Both the position numbers and the translations under genes were made by a program. 64,000 nucleotides of DNA from Autumnicola tepida (GTDB lineage Bacteria > Bacteroidota > Bacteroidia > Flavobacteriales > Flavobacteriaceae). Location of the stretch: the NCBI RefSeq assembly GCF_031846485.1, contig NZ_JAVRHQ010000017.1, positions 26,175-90,174 on the forward strand, in the 5' to 3' direction. The notes beneath the pieces are model-generated. The model ran no database searches and was not told where the DNA came from. It was given only the letters and a program-made list of their open reading frames with translations. Within the stretch, counting starts at the first letter, position 1, and the number at the start of each line of letters is the position of its first letter. This document shows positions 27,447 through 35,572 of the stretch, in pieces.

Positions 27447-28907
27447 ATGGGAAAATTACGAGGATTTTTAGAATATGAACGAGCTGAGGAAGAAACCTAT
27501 GCTGCGCCTGAAAGGCTAAAAAGCTATAAAGAGTTTACCAAAGATCTCGATAACGAAGAATTAAACAAACAAGGTGGCCGTTGTATGGACTGCGGAATTC
27601 CCTTTTGCCACAGTGGCTGCCCCGTAGGAAATCTTATACCCGATTTTAATGACGCCGTATACCAGAATGACTGGCAGCGCGCCCTAAAGATATTGCACAC
27701 CACCAATAATTTTCCGGAATTTACCGGCCGCCTTTGCCCGGCACCTTGTGAATCTGCGTGTGTACTGGGAATTATAGAACCGCCGGTGGCTATAGAAATG
27801 ATAGAAAAGTACATAGCTGAAAGAGGTTTTAAAGAAGGCTGGATAAAGCCGGAACCACCTGCACACCGTACCGGAAAAACCATTGCCGTTGTAGGCTCCG
27901 GGCCGGCAGGCTTAGCCGCCGCTCAGCAGTTAAACCGCGCGGGACATAGCGTTACTGTTTTTGAAAGGGATAAAAAAGTTGGAGGATTATTGCGCTATGG
28001 AATCCCGGATTTCAAAATGGAAAAGCACGTGATAGACCGGCGTATAGAGGTAATGGAAGGCGAAGGAATCACTTTTAAGACCAATACCAATGTTGGCGTG
28101 GATTATGAAATTGAAAAACTGAAGGAATTTGATGCCATCGTTCTTTGCGGCGGTGCAACTCAAAGAAGGCCTTTGCCTATTCCGGGTGCCGATGCTGAAG
28201 GAGTGGTACAGGCGATGGAATTTCTGAAAAGAAATAACGAAGTGGTAGATGGCCTTGCCGAAACTACTGAAAGATTACATGCCAAAGGTAAAAATGTAAT
28301 TGTAATAGGAGGTGGGGATACCGGCTCAGACTGCGTGGGAACTTCCAACCGCCACGGGGCAAAATCTGTGACCAATTTTGAAATTATGCCCATGCCGCCG
28401 GAATCCAGAACGATTGACAATCCGTGGCCTTACTGGCCCTTTACCTTAAAAACCAGCTCCTCACACGAGGAAGGAGTAAACCGTAACTGGAGTATTTCCA
28501 CCAAAGAATTTATTAAAGATAAGAGTGGCAAACTTACCGCCCTTAAAACGGTAAAAATCGAGTGGGTAAAAGGTGAGAATGGGAGGCCAAAACTTCAGGA
28601 AGTTCCAAATTCTGAAAAAGAATGGCCATGCGACCTGGCCCTGCTAGCTTTAGGGTTTACAGGACCGGAGAAAACCCTTAGTGAAAAACTGGGACTGGAC
28701 CTGGACAACAGGACCAATATTAAAGCCAATAAAAAGTACCAAACCAATGTTCCCAATATTTTTACCGCCGGGGATATGCGCCGGGGACAATCGCTTATTG
28801 TATGGGCGATTTCTGAAGGCCGGGAAGCTGCTTATCATGTAGATAAATATCTTATGGGCAAAACGAAATTGCGCACCAAAGGCCAGGGAGATTTACCTGC
28901 CGTTTAA
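27447..28907 (+). CDS. gltD: Glutamate synthase small subunit
   Basis: 486 residues. NAD(P)H-oxidising partner of GltB. Cysteine-rich N-terminus with two clusters, CMDCGIPFCHSGCPVGN and CPAPCESACVLG, for 4Fe-4S centres; then FAD-binding VVGSGPAGLAAAQQL and NAD(P)-binding VIGGGDTGSDCVGT; C-terminal FAD motif FTAGDMRRGQSLIVWAI. Directly follows gltB and is closed by a terminator. Confidence 0.97.
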   Translation: MGKLRGFLEYERAEEETYAAPERLKSYKEFTKDLDNEELNKQGGRCMDCGIPFCHSGCPVGNLIPDFNDAVYQNDWQRALKILHTTNNFPEFTGRLCPAPCESACVLGIIEPPVAIEMIEKYIAERGFKEGWIKPEPPAHRTGKTIAVVGSGPAGLAAAQQLNRAGHSVTVFERDKKVGGLLRYGIPDFKMEKHVIDRRIEVMEGEGITFKTNTNVGVDYEIEKLKEFDAIVLCGGATQRRPLPIPGADAEGVVQAMEFLKRNNEVVDGLAETTERLHAKGKNVIVIGGGDTGSDCVGTSNRHGAKSVTNFEIMPMPPESRTIDNPWPYWPFTLKTSSSHEEGVNRNWSISTKEFIKDKSGKLTALKTVKIEWVKGENGRPKLQEVPNSEKEWPCDLALLALGFTGPEKTLSEKLGLDLDNRTNIKANKKYQTNVPNIFTAGDMRRGQSLIVWAISEGREAAYHVDKYLMGKTKLRTKGQGDLPAV

Positions 28908-28930
28908 AACCAGTTTTCAGCAAATATAAT

Positions 28931-28972
28931 AGTCGTGGAAGAGCCGAAATTTAGCTTTTCCGCGACTTTTTA
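28931..28972 (+). terminator. Terminator of gltBD
   Basis: AGTCGTGGAAGAGC pairs with GCTTTTCCGCGACT (a few mismatches and G-T pairs), then TTTTTA. 24 bases after the gltD stop. Confidence 0.75.
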
Positions 28973-29068
28973 TTTCAGGCAAAAAAAAGCTTTTACACAT
29001 CAGCTTTCCTACTTCAGTTTTTCCTTAGAACCAGTAATAAATAATAACAATTAAAATTACTATATTTA

Positions 29069-29076
29069 TATATTTG
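29069..29076 (+). promoter_or_regulatory. -7 promoter element of the MDR oxidoreductase gene
   Basis: TATATTTG, 41 bases before the ATG at 29118, in a very AT-rich stretch; no TTTG at -33, so moderate support. Confidence 0.45.
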
Positions 29077-29117
29077 ATTTTCAGTTATTTAAATAGATAA
29101 ATTCAACCGGTTAAAAA

Positions 29118-30086
29118 ATGAAGGCAGTAGTTCGTCATCAATACGGTTCCGCCGAAGTTTTAAATATTGAAGAGGTTAAAAAGCCTGTGCCTGGAAAAAA
29201 AGATGTTTTAATCCGCGTTTACTACACTACAGTAAACCGCACCGACTGCGCTATCTTAACGGGAAAACCATTTATAATGAAACTGATGCTTGGCCTTCCC
29301 AACCCCAGGAAAAAAATTCCTGGTACCGTTTTTAGCGGGGTCGTGGAAGAAACCGGCAGTGAAGTTAAACTCTTTAAAACCGGGGACCGCGTTTGGGGTT
29401 TCGGCGATAATGGAGTTTCTTCCCAGGCTGAATTTCTAACCTATCCCGAAAACAGGCACATTTTAAAGCTCCCGGAGGCGATATCTTTTGAACAGGCGGC
29501 AGCAGCCGTAGAAGGTGGCCATTATGCCTATAATTTTATCAACAAGATTCAGCTTAAGCAGGGGCAAAAAGTACTTATTAACGGAGCGACAGGAGCTATT
29601 GGTTCAGCAGCCTTACAATTTGTAAAATCCCACGCCGCAAATACTGTTGCAGTATGTAAGGGAAAAGACAGGGACCTGGTAAAATCCCTGGGAGCCGATG
29701 AAGTTATAGATTATACAAAAGAAGATTTTACCCAACAGCACACAAAATTTGATTATATTTTTGACACCGTCGGTAAAAGCAGGTTTTCTAAATGCAAACA
29801 TTTAATAAAAAATGGCGGCGCCTATATTTCTTCAGAACTCGGCCCGAATATGGAAAATCTTTTCCTTGCGTTCAGCACAAATTTCAAAGCCGGCAAACAA
29901 GTAAAATTTCCTGTTCCGCTATATCCCAAAGCCAGTATGAAGTTAACTATGGATCTAATGCAAAAAGGCAAATTTAACCCGCTTATCGACAGGCATTATC
30001 CATTAGATCAGATTAAGGAAGCTTACCAGTATGTACTATCCGGCGAGAAAACCGGCAATGTCCTGATCCCTGTTCAGAAGGAATAA
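29118..30086 (+). CDS. NAD(P)-dependent medium-chain oxidoreductase (zinc-free, quinone-reductase-like)
   Basis: 322 residues. MDR superfamily: GroES-like N-terminal half (GTVFSGVVEETGSEVKLFKTGDRVWGF) and a Rossmann domain with LINGATGAIGSAALQFVK. The catalytic zinc ligands of alcohol dehydrogenases and the Cys-rich structural zinc loop are missing, so it belongs to the quinone oxidoreductase/enone reductase branch. KSLGADEVIDYTKEDF is a typical NADPH-site turn. Substrate unknown. Single gene. Confidence 0.85.
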   Translation: MKAVVRHQYGSAEVLNIEEVKKPVPGKKDVLIRVYYTTVNRTDCAILTGKPFIMKLMLGLPNPRKKIPGTVFSGVVEETGSEVKLFKTGDRVWGFGDNGVSSQAEFLTYPENRHILKLPEAISFEQAAAAVEGGHYAYNFINKIQLKQGQKVLINGATGAIGSAALQFVKSHAANTVAVCKGKDRDLVKSLGADEVIDYTKEDFTQQHTKFDYIFDTVGKSRFSKCKHLIKNGGAYISSELGPNMENLFLAFSTNFKAGKQVKFPVPLYPKASMKLTMDLMQKGKFNPLIDRHYPLDQIKEAYQYVLSGEKTGNVLIPVQKE

Positions 30087-30107
30087 GGCTATAATAATAA
30101 TTTTTAT

Positions 30108-30188
30108 GGCGTGCCCTGCGGGCCGGGCTATCCGCGCTATCTACCTGCCTCGCGGCAAGGCAGGATAGCCGCTCCTATCCCTCACGCA
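30108..30188. repeat. Dispersed palindromic repeat element between convergent genes
   Basis: About 80 bases, far richer in GC than the surroundings. The ends GCGTG (30109-30113) and CACGC (30183-30187) pair; inside, CCTGCC pairs with GGCAGG and GCTAT with ATAGC, and CCC-TGC-GGG makes a side hairpin. GGCGTGCC...GGGCCGGGCTATCC...CTATCCCTCACGC resembles a repeat family I remember from many Flavobacteriia. It lies exactly between two convergent genes and could act as a two-way terminator. Confidence 0.7.
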
Positions 30189-30262
30189 ATTTCTAACAGA
30201 ATATGCTTTACAGGAAAAGAATGCTATTTAAAGGTGAAATGGAGAATCCTAGTACAGACTTT

Positions 30263-31732
30263 TCACAACAGTGCAGGCGGAATTTCATTCATTTTTATAT
30301 CCCAAAGTATCGGAAGCAAATAATAAACAATCAGGCTTATCAGGAGTATCGAAAAGATGTTCATAAAAATACCAGCCTTCACCATATCAGGAATACTTAA
30401 CTGTCCGGAGCCAAATACAACCGCGTTGGGAGGAGTGGCCACGGGTAACATAAACGCACAGGAAGCCGCTAAGGTTGCAGCCACCAGGAGAAAATAAGGA
30501 TGAATTCCCAGCGCCACAGCCATAGGAGCAAGAATTGGCAAAAGCATTGCCGTTGTTGCCAGGTTGGAAGTAACTTCAGTTAAAAAATTAACTGCAGCCA
30601 CCAACACCAAAATCAGAAGGAAAAATGGCAAATTTTCAAGGCTGGTTAACTGTTCTCCAATCCATACGGCCAACCCGCTTACTTCAAATGCTTTTGCAAG
30701 TGCCATTCCCCCACCAAACAAAATAATTATTCCCCATGGAATCCTGCCGGCATCCTCCCAATCCAGTATTCGCCCCTCTTTTTTCCCAGATGGTAAGACA
30801 AAAAGAAGAATCCCAGCAGCCATGGCAATAATGGTATCATCAATATTCGGAATGATTGGCGCTAAAAGAAAACTTCTGGTAATCCATGCCAGAGCGGTAC
30901 AAATAAATATCACAAGCACCGTTATTTCTTCCCGGCCCATCCTGCCCAGTTGATCGAGCATAGAGGAGATTTCATTCTTTTCACCAGGCAATTTCATACC
31001 CTTAAAATCAAAAGCAAAAACAGTAAGGTATTTCCAACAGATGAATAGCAGAAAAACTGAAATTGGCAGTCCCAGTACTATCCACTGCACAAAAGAGATT
31101 TCGATACCATATAATTTTTCCACAATTCCAGCAAGCACCAAATTGGGAGGTGTCCCTATAAGCGTTGCAATACCGCCTATGGATGCACTATAAGCAATTC
31201 CAAGCATCAATGCCTTTCCAAATTTTTTATCCTCATTTTTTAAACCTGCCGGATGATCCTGCAGTTCACTTATTATAGCGGTACCAATTGGCAGCATCAT
31301 CACAGAAGTGGCAGTATTGGAGATCCACATAGAGAGGAAAGCCGTGGCAATCATAAACCCCAGGATGATAAATTTGATATTGGTTCCAATAAATTTAATA
31401 ATGGAAAGCGCGATGCGACGGTGCAGGTTCCATTTTTCGATAGCAATTGCCAGCAGAAAACCACCAAGATAAAGGAAAATATATTTATCTCCATAGGCGC
31501 TGGTTACAGCTCCAATTTCCAGTACCCCGGTGAGGGGAAAAAGAGCGATAGGCAATAATGCTGTTGCAGCGATTGGCACTGCTTCGGTCACCCACCATAA
31601 TGCCATCCACAGGGTAACACAAAGCACATCCCATGCTGCATCCGGAATGCTATCAGGATTTCCTGCCCACTGTAAGATTACAAACAGTAAGGGCCCACAA
31701 AGCAGCACAAAATATCTGGTGTTGAAATTCAT
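30263..31732 (-). CDS. DASS/SLC13 family sodium:anion symporter
   Basis: 489 residues from the Met at 31732 (MNFNTRYFVLLCGPLL); an upstream Met at 31777 would add 15 residues that look non-homologous. About 11-12 membrane spans. Signature elements of Na+/dicarboxylate or sulphate symporters: WWVTEAVPIAATALLPI, the SNT sodium site in SMWISNTATSVMMLPIG, GTPPNLVLAG, and a second NxT-type site in NFLTEVTSNLATTAMLLPIL, then VATPPNAVVFGSG. Imports di- or tricarboxylates or sulphate; the sequence does not fix which. Convergent with the MDR gene. Confidence 0.9.
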   Translation of the reverse strand: MNFNTRYFVLLCGPLLFVILQWAGNPDSIPDAAWDVLCVTLWMALWWVTEAVPIAATALLPIALFPLTGVLEIGAVTSAYGDKYIFLYLGGFLLAIAIEKWNLHRRIALSIIKFIGTNIKFIILGFMIATAFLSMWISNTATSVMMLPIGTAIISELQDHPAGLKNEDKKFGKALMLGIAYSASIGGIATLIGTPPNLVLAGIVEKLYGIEISFVQWIVLGLPISVFLLFICWKYLTVFAFDFKGMKLPGEKNEISSMLDQLGRMGREEITVLVIFICTALAWITRSFLLAPIIPNIDDTIIAMAAGILLFVLPSGKKEGRILDWEDAGRIPWGIIILFGGGMALAKAFEVSGLAVWIGEQLTSLENLPFFLLILVLVAAVNFLTEVTSNLATTAMLLPILAPMAVALGIHPYFLLVAATLAASCAFMLPVATPPNAVVFGSGQLSIPDMVKAGIFMNIFSILLISLIVYYLLPILWDIKMNEIPPALL

Positions 31733-32095
31733 TCGCAGTGAGGTATAAAGCGAAGATATTAAATATTTTATCCGCAATACAAGCTGGAAAGATTCCTGTA
31801 TAGAAATATTTCTTTATGAATGGAGGACCGGAAACCACAGTTGGACCAAACTGTTTTTGTAACAAGATCAAAGAAAAAACGGAAGGCAGGAAAATGCTCG
31901 GACTAGCCTTTTGGTCAGTTATACTTAACCCTCAGTTTTATCAATATAGAGAATAAAGACTAATAAAAATGTTAGCCGCAAACTTATTGCATACGGCTAA
32001 AAAGATCGGATGGAAGCGGGAAATAAAATGTAGAAAAAACCATTTTGGAAAGTTGCATAAGGAAAAGAACCGCTGGCAGCAACACGTTTTCTGTA
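31733..32095. other. Spacer between symporter and cupin genes
   Basis: About 360 bases. Holds the upstream region of the symporter gene and the downstream region of the cupin gene (both on the minus strand). No RNA gene, repeat or clear terminator seen. Confidence 0.5.
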
Positions 32096-32602
32096 TCAGA
32101 CTCCAGCCCAGATTTTAGTAAGTCCCTGCTTTTCGCCCTGCAGGGGATCATTTTTGGGTATTGGCAGTGCCGCTATATTTTTATCAGCTTTAGGGCGTTC
32201 TCCTTCTCTGCCGGTATTTATATCGTAGTCGCTGCCATTAGGATAAGCCCCTACAATACCAAAGTCGCTGTCGCTCTCCAGCTTTTTGTGCCCTACTCCC
32301 GCAGGAATAACAATAACATCCCCGGCTTCTACCCTGATTTTCTCGCCTTTTTCCCCGCCAAGATGTAATAAGGCAGAGCCGCTGTACACCCCCAGAACCT
32401 CGTGAGATATACTATGGTAGTGGTGATAGTCAAAGACTCCATTGCGCCAGGAGTTTTTCCAGTTGTTTAAAGCAAATGTATCTTCAAGCCAGGCTGCACC
32501 TTCGTTAGCTCTTTTGTCAAAAGCATTTTTATAGACCAGCAGGGGCAGTTTGTTGTTGGGAATAGTCCCGTCGTCTTTGAAAAAGAATTTCTTTGGTTCC
32601 AT
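32096..32602 (-). CDS. Cupin domain protein (YjlB-like)
   Basis: 168 residues with one cupin core: DYHHYHSISHEVLGVYSG (metal-ligand His and Glu in the first motif) and GDVIVIPAGVGHKKL (second motif with the last His). Length and the tail WAGV fit the small YjlB-like cupins. Function unknown; probably binds a metal ion and a small ligand. No signal peptide. Single gene. Confidence 0.82.
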   Translation of the reverse strand: MEPKKFFFKDDGTIPNNKLPLLVYKNAFDKRANEGAAWLEDTFALNNWKNSWRNGVFDYHHYHSISHEVLGVYSGSALLHLGGEKGEKIRVEAGDVIVIPAGVGHKKLESDSDFGIVGAYPNGSDYDINTGREGERPKADKNIAALPIPKNDPLQGEKQGLTKIWAGV

Positions 32603-32730
32603 CAGTTAGTGTTTAAATCCATTTCCCATTAATCTGGCAGCCCTGAATTTAAAACTTTAAGGCTCAGCGGTCAATTTTCAGCTAAAACTTAACAGGTAAT
32701 TTAACGCTACTGAAGAAGGATCCATAATAT

Positions 32731-32982
32731 TTACAAATAAAGCTGCAGGCTTTCAAAATGCCCTTCAAAATCGCTATGATACTTATTTAAAAGTACGGCC
32801 ACGAGCTCACCAATAGCATCCTGCCTTTCCTCAGACTTTAGCATAAACTGGATCTTACTCCAGCCTCTTATATCGCATACCATCATTCCCTTGGAATCTT
32901 TTATTACCTGGCTGGCATTATCATAAAAAACCGGAAAATCTATAGTTTCCAGTGCCAGCATTGCTTTTTCATTCGCTATCAT
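32731..32982 (-). CDS. Conserved hypothetical protein
   Basis: 83 residues from the Met at 32982 (MIANEKAMLALETIDFP); the frame is open 15 codons further up, but that part looks like leader sequence. Contains DIRGWSKIQFMLKSEERQDAIGELVAVLL. I do not recognise a domain. Mixed alpha/beta with no signal peptide; isolated, downstream of nothing obvious. Confidence 0.55.
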   Translation of the reverse strand: MIANEKAMLALETIDFPVFYDNASQVIKDSKGMMVCDIRGWSKIQFMLKSEERQDAIGELVAVLLNKYHSDFEGHFESLQLYL

Positions 32983-33265
32983 AACAGATGATTTAATTTT
33001 GGGTAAAAATACCCATAGGGCTGCCAATGTGTTTTATGGATTTATTAATCCTGAAGAGCATTTTTTACCTCAACGTTAAGTTTAGCCGCTATAATATCGT
33101 AACAGACACCCTTTCAAAGACTTATATCAGATACTCTTATCTCCTCGTAGTTATACAACTGTACAGAAACCGCTCGCGGAAAAGTTATAGTAGATATGGG
33201 CGCTTTTAATTGGAGAAACCTCTAAAATTATTCTATTTTCGTGATCCTAATTATAAATTACTATC

Positions 33266-33442
33266 ATGAAAGAACTTATTGAAAACATTCAGACTACTTT
33301 TGAATCCTTCCAGACAGATGCAGATTCACAATTGGAAAGCGGCAATAAAAGTGCCGGAACGAGGGCAAGAAAATCATCCTTAGAATTAGAAAAGTTACTA
33401 AAGGAATTTAGAAAAGTCTCTATAGCAGAGTCTAAAAAGTAA
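33266..33442 (+). CDS. Histone H1-like small basic protein
   Basis: 58 residues: MKELIENIQTTFESFQTDAD, then LESGNKSAGTRARKSSLELE and KLLKEFRKVSIAESKK. It matches the short Hc1-like proteins that are common in Flavobacteria and Bacteroidota, with the GTRARKS(A/S)LE core. Rich in Lys/Arg at the C-terminal half; likely DNA-binding and nucleoid-associated (family knowledge). Followed 6 bases later by a terminator, so it is a complete single-gene unit. Confidence 0.85.
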   Translation: MKELIENIQTTFESFQTDADSQLESGNKSAGTRARKSSLELEKLLKEFRKVSIAESKK

Positions 33443-33448
33443 AACACC

Positions 33449-33479
33449 GAGGCTGTCTAAAAATGGCAGCCTTTTTTTT
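33449..33479 (+). terminator. Terminator after the H1-like gene
   Basis: AGGCTG and CAGCCT arms followed by eight T; starts 6 bases after the stop codon. Confidence 0.85.
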
Positions 33480-33516
33480 ATTTATTAAAGGTGATCCTGT
33501 ACCACAAATTTTTTAG

Positions 33517-33744
33517 TTGAGTGAACATTATAGAGAAGTTGAAGAAGCCGGGTTCAAAGCTTTCAATACCGTCGCCAATAGCATAAAATTTAATTACAAC
33601 ACTATTCTAAATTACTTCCATAACAGAAGTACAAATGCCGCTGCAGAATCATTTAACGCAAAAATTAAAGCCTTTAGAAGTCAGTTTAGAGGAGTGAAAA
33701 ATGTTGAATTCTTCCTGTTCAGATTAACCAGAATATTTGCCTAG
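33517..33744 (+). pseudogene. C-terminal fragment of a transposase (ISAon1-like)
   Basis: 75 codons matching the end of a DDE transposase: FNYNTILNYFHNRSTNAAAE then SFNAKIKAFRSQFRGV and FFLFRLTRIFA. The N-terminal and catalytic core regions are missing; the frame is closed by a TAG immediately before 33517. Similar short motifs flank it in direct orientation: CCACAAATTTTTTAG (33502-33516) and CCACAACTTTTAG (33746-33758), as if the inner part was lost by recombination between them. The family name is from memory of the NRSTNAxAESFNAKIK signature. Confidence 0.75.
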
Positions 33745-33808
33745 TCCACAACTTTTAGGAATGATCCATGATCCCTTTTCATGTTGTACCTATGTTGTAC
33801 CCAAAACA

Positions 33809-33839
33809 AAAAAGCCGACTCGCTAAAGTCGGCTTTTTG
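33809..33839 (-). terminator. Terminator downstream of tRNA-Leu
   Basis: Perfect 12-bp arms AAAAAGCCGACT and AGTCGGCTTTTT with a 6-base loop, just 3' of tRNA-Leu on the minus strand. Symmetric, so it can work for both strands. Confidence 0.88.
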
Positions 33840-33846
33840 CTTGTTG

Positions 33847-33928
33847 TGCGGGCGGAGAGACTCGAACTCTCACACCGTAAGGCACTAGATCCTAAGTCTA
33901 GCGTGTCTACCAATTCCACCACGCCCGC
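33847..33928 (-). tRNA. tRNA-Leu (anticodon UAG)
   Basis: Minus strand: acceptor GCGGGCG/CGCCCGC, anticodon stem CTAGA/TCTAG with loop CTTAGGA giving TAG, a long class II variable arm (TGCCTTACGGTGT region) and T arm GAGAG-TTCGAGT-CTCTC. CCA is not encoded, unlike tRNA-Val in this window. Confidence 0.96.
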
Positions 33929-33968
33929 TTCAGAAAAATTTGCTATCCATTATTTTGGTTAGCGGATG

Positions 33969-33998
33969 CAAATATACATAAATGTTTCAATCTACAAA
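33969..33998 (-). promoter_or_regulatory. tRNA-Leu promoter (TTTG-N18-TATATTTG)
   Basis: Minus strand: TTTG at 33998-33995, 18 bases, TATATTTG at 33976-33969, followed by CATCCGC as in the tRNA-Val promoter. Transcription start expected a few bases on, leaving a leader of about 35 bases before the tRNA. Confidence 0.8.
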
Positions 33999-34034
33999 CA
34001 GCTTCAGTAAAAAAATTGAAAATTTTCAAATTAT

Positions 34035-34042
34035 TACCTTTG
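34035..34042 (+). promoter_or_regulatory. -7 promoter element of the M20 dipeptidase gene
   Basis: TACCTTTG, 21 bases before the ATG at 34064; a TTG 16 bases upstream is a weak -33 element. Divergent from the tRNA-Leu promoter. Confidence 0.45.
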
Positions 34043-34063
34043 GGCTAATTCAAAACCCATAAG

Positions 34064-35455
34064 ATGAAAGACATTCAATCATATATAGACAAAAACAAGG
34101 ACCGTTTCGTACAGGAACTCACAGAGCTTTTAAAGATCCCTTCTATAAGCGCCGATTCAGACTATAAAAAAGACATGCTCAAAACCGCCAAGGCTGTAAA
34201 GGCAAGTCTGGAAAATGCAGGTTGCGAAAAGGCTGAAATTTACGAAACCCCTGGCCATCCTGTAGTGTATGGAGAAAAGATAATCGATAAGGATCTGCCT
34301 ACGGTACTGGTCTACGGGCATTACGATGTGCAGCCGCCAGACCCGCTGGAGCTGTGGGATAATCCGCCCTTTGAGCCGGTCATCAAAAACACCAAAATTC
34401 ATCCCGAAGGAGCCATCTTCGCCCGTGGGGCATGTGACGACAAAGGCCAGATGTACATGCATGTGAAGGCGCTGGAATACATGACCCATAGCAATGAGCT
34501 AGCCTGCAATGTGAAATTTATGATTGAAGGCGAAGAAGAGGTAGGCAGCGAACACCTGGGCTGGTTTATTGAGAGAAACAAGGAAAAACTCGCCAACGAT
34601 GTAATCCTTATTTCAGATACCGGGATGATTTCCAAAGACACGCCTTCCATTACCACCGGCCTTCGCGGACTTTCTTATATTGAAGTTGAAGTGACCGGCC
34701 CTAACCGCGACCTGCATTCCGGCCTGTATGGGGGCGCCGTTGGTAATCCCGTAAATATCCTGGCAAAAATGATCGCTTCTTTAACCGATGAAAACAATCA
34801 TATTACAATTCCCGGTTTTTATGATAAGGTAGAAGACCTGAGTTCTGAAGAAAGGAAAAAAATGGCCGAAGCCCCTTATAATGAAGAGGATTATAAGAAT
34901 AAACTGAAGATTAAAGATGTTTATGGCGAAGCTGGATATTCCACTTTAGAGAGAGCATCCATCAGGCCTACACTGGATGTTAACGGGATCTGGGGCGGCT
35001 ACATTGGAGAAGGCGCCAAAACGGTGCTTCCTTCCAAAGCTTTCGCTAAAATCTCTATGCGTTTGGTACCTGGCCAGGACTGGAAAGAAATTACTGCGCT
35101 TTTTAAAAAACACTTCGAAAGTATAGCTCCAGATGCCGTTACTGTGGAGGTAAAACCCCATCATGGAGGTTATGCTTATGTAACTCCAATAGATAATCCC
35201 GGTTACCAGGCGGCAAGTAAGGCTTATGAAAAAACTTTTAGAAAAACACCAATCCCGCAGCGCAGCGGGGGCAGCATCCCCATTGTTTCCTTATTTGAAA
35301 AAGAACTCGGCAGCAAGATTATTCTCATGGGCTTTGGCCTGGATACCGATGCTATCCACTCACCTAACGAGCATTTCGGCATATGGAATTACCTGAAGGG
35401 GATTGAAACCATTCCTTATTTCTATAAATATTTCGCTGAAATGACTAAGAAATAA
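34064..35455 (+). CDS. M20 family dipeptidase
   Basis: 463 residues, full length for this metallopeptidase group. Metal ligands and catalytic residues are visible: His/Asp in VYGHYDVQPPDP, Asp in ARGACDDKGQ, the Glu-Glu pair in EGEEEVGSEH, the Asp in ILISDTGM, and the closing His in DAIHSPNEHF. The dimerisation domain lies in between (GLSYIEVEVTGPNRDLHSGLYGG). Hydrolyses dipeptides; no signal peptide, so cytoplasmic. Single gene between tRNA-Leu and a terminator. Confidence 0.94.
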   Translation: MKDIQSYIDKNKDRFVQELTELLKIPSISADSDYKKDMLKTAKAVKASLENAGCEKAEIYETPGHPVVYGEKIIDKDLPTVLVYGHYDVQPPDPLELWDNPPFEPVIKNTKIHPEGAIFARGACDDKGQMYMHVKALEYMTHSNELACNVKFMIEGEEEVGSEHLGWFIERNKEKLANDVILISDTGMISKDTPSITTGLRGLSYIEVEVTGPNRDLHSGLYGGAVGNPVNILAKMIASLTDENNHITIPGFYDKVEDLSSEERKKMAEAPYNEEDYKNKLKIKDVYGEAGYSTLERASIRPTLDVNGIWGGYIGEGAKTVLPSKAFAKISMRLVPGQDWKEITALFKKHFESIAPDAVTVEVKPHHGGYAYVTPIDNPGYQAASKAYEKTFRKTPIPQRSGGSIPIVSLFEKELGSKIILMGFGLDTDAIHSPNEHFGIWNYLKGIETIPYFYKYFAEMTKK

Positions 35456-35495
35456 CTTCGGCATACCATCACCTACACATCAATCTTCAAAAGAC

Positions 35496-35532
35496 AAGGA
35501 GGCCGCTTATCTAGGAGTGGCCTCCTATCTTT
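35496..35532 (+). terminator. Terminator after the dipeptidase gene
   Basis: AGGAGGCC pairs perfectly with GGCCTCCT across a 14-base loop, then ATCTTTT. 41 bases after the stop; the convergent gene ends 40 bases further on. Confidence 0.75.
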
Positions 35533-35572
35533 TAAAGAAATTGTTATGGATTGAAACTGAGCTAAAGAATTT

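Noticed and set aside
30263..31777. Longer symporter start at 31777
   Set aside because: The 15 extra residues are polar and lack family resemblance; the Met at 31732 precedes the first membrane span.
33027..33209. 60-codon plus-strand frame before the H1-like gene
   Set aside because: No coding character or conserved motif; lies in the promoter region.
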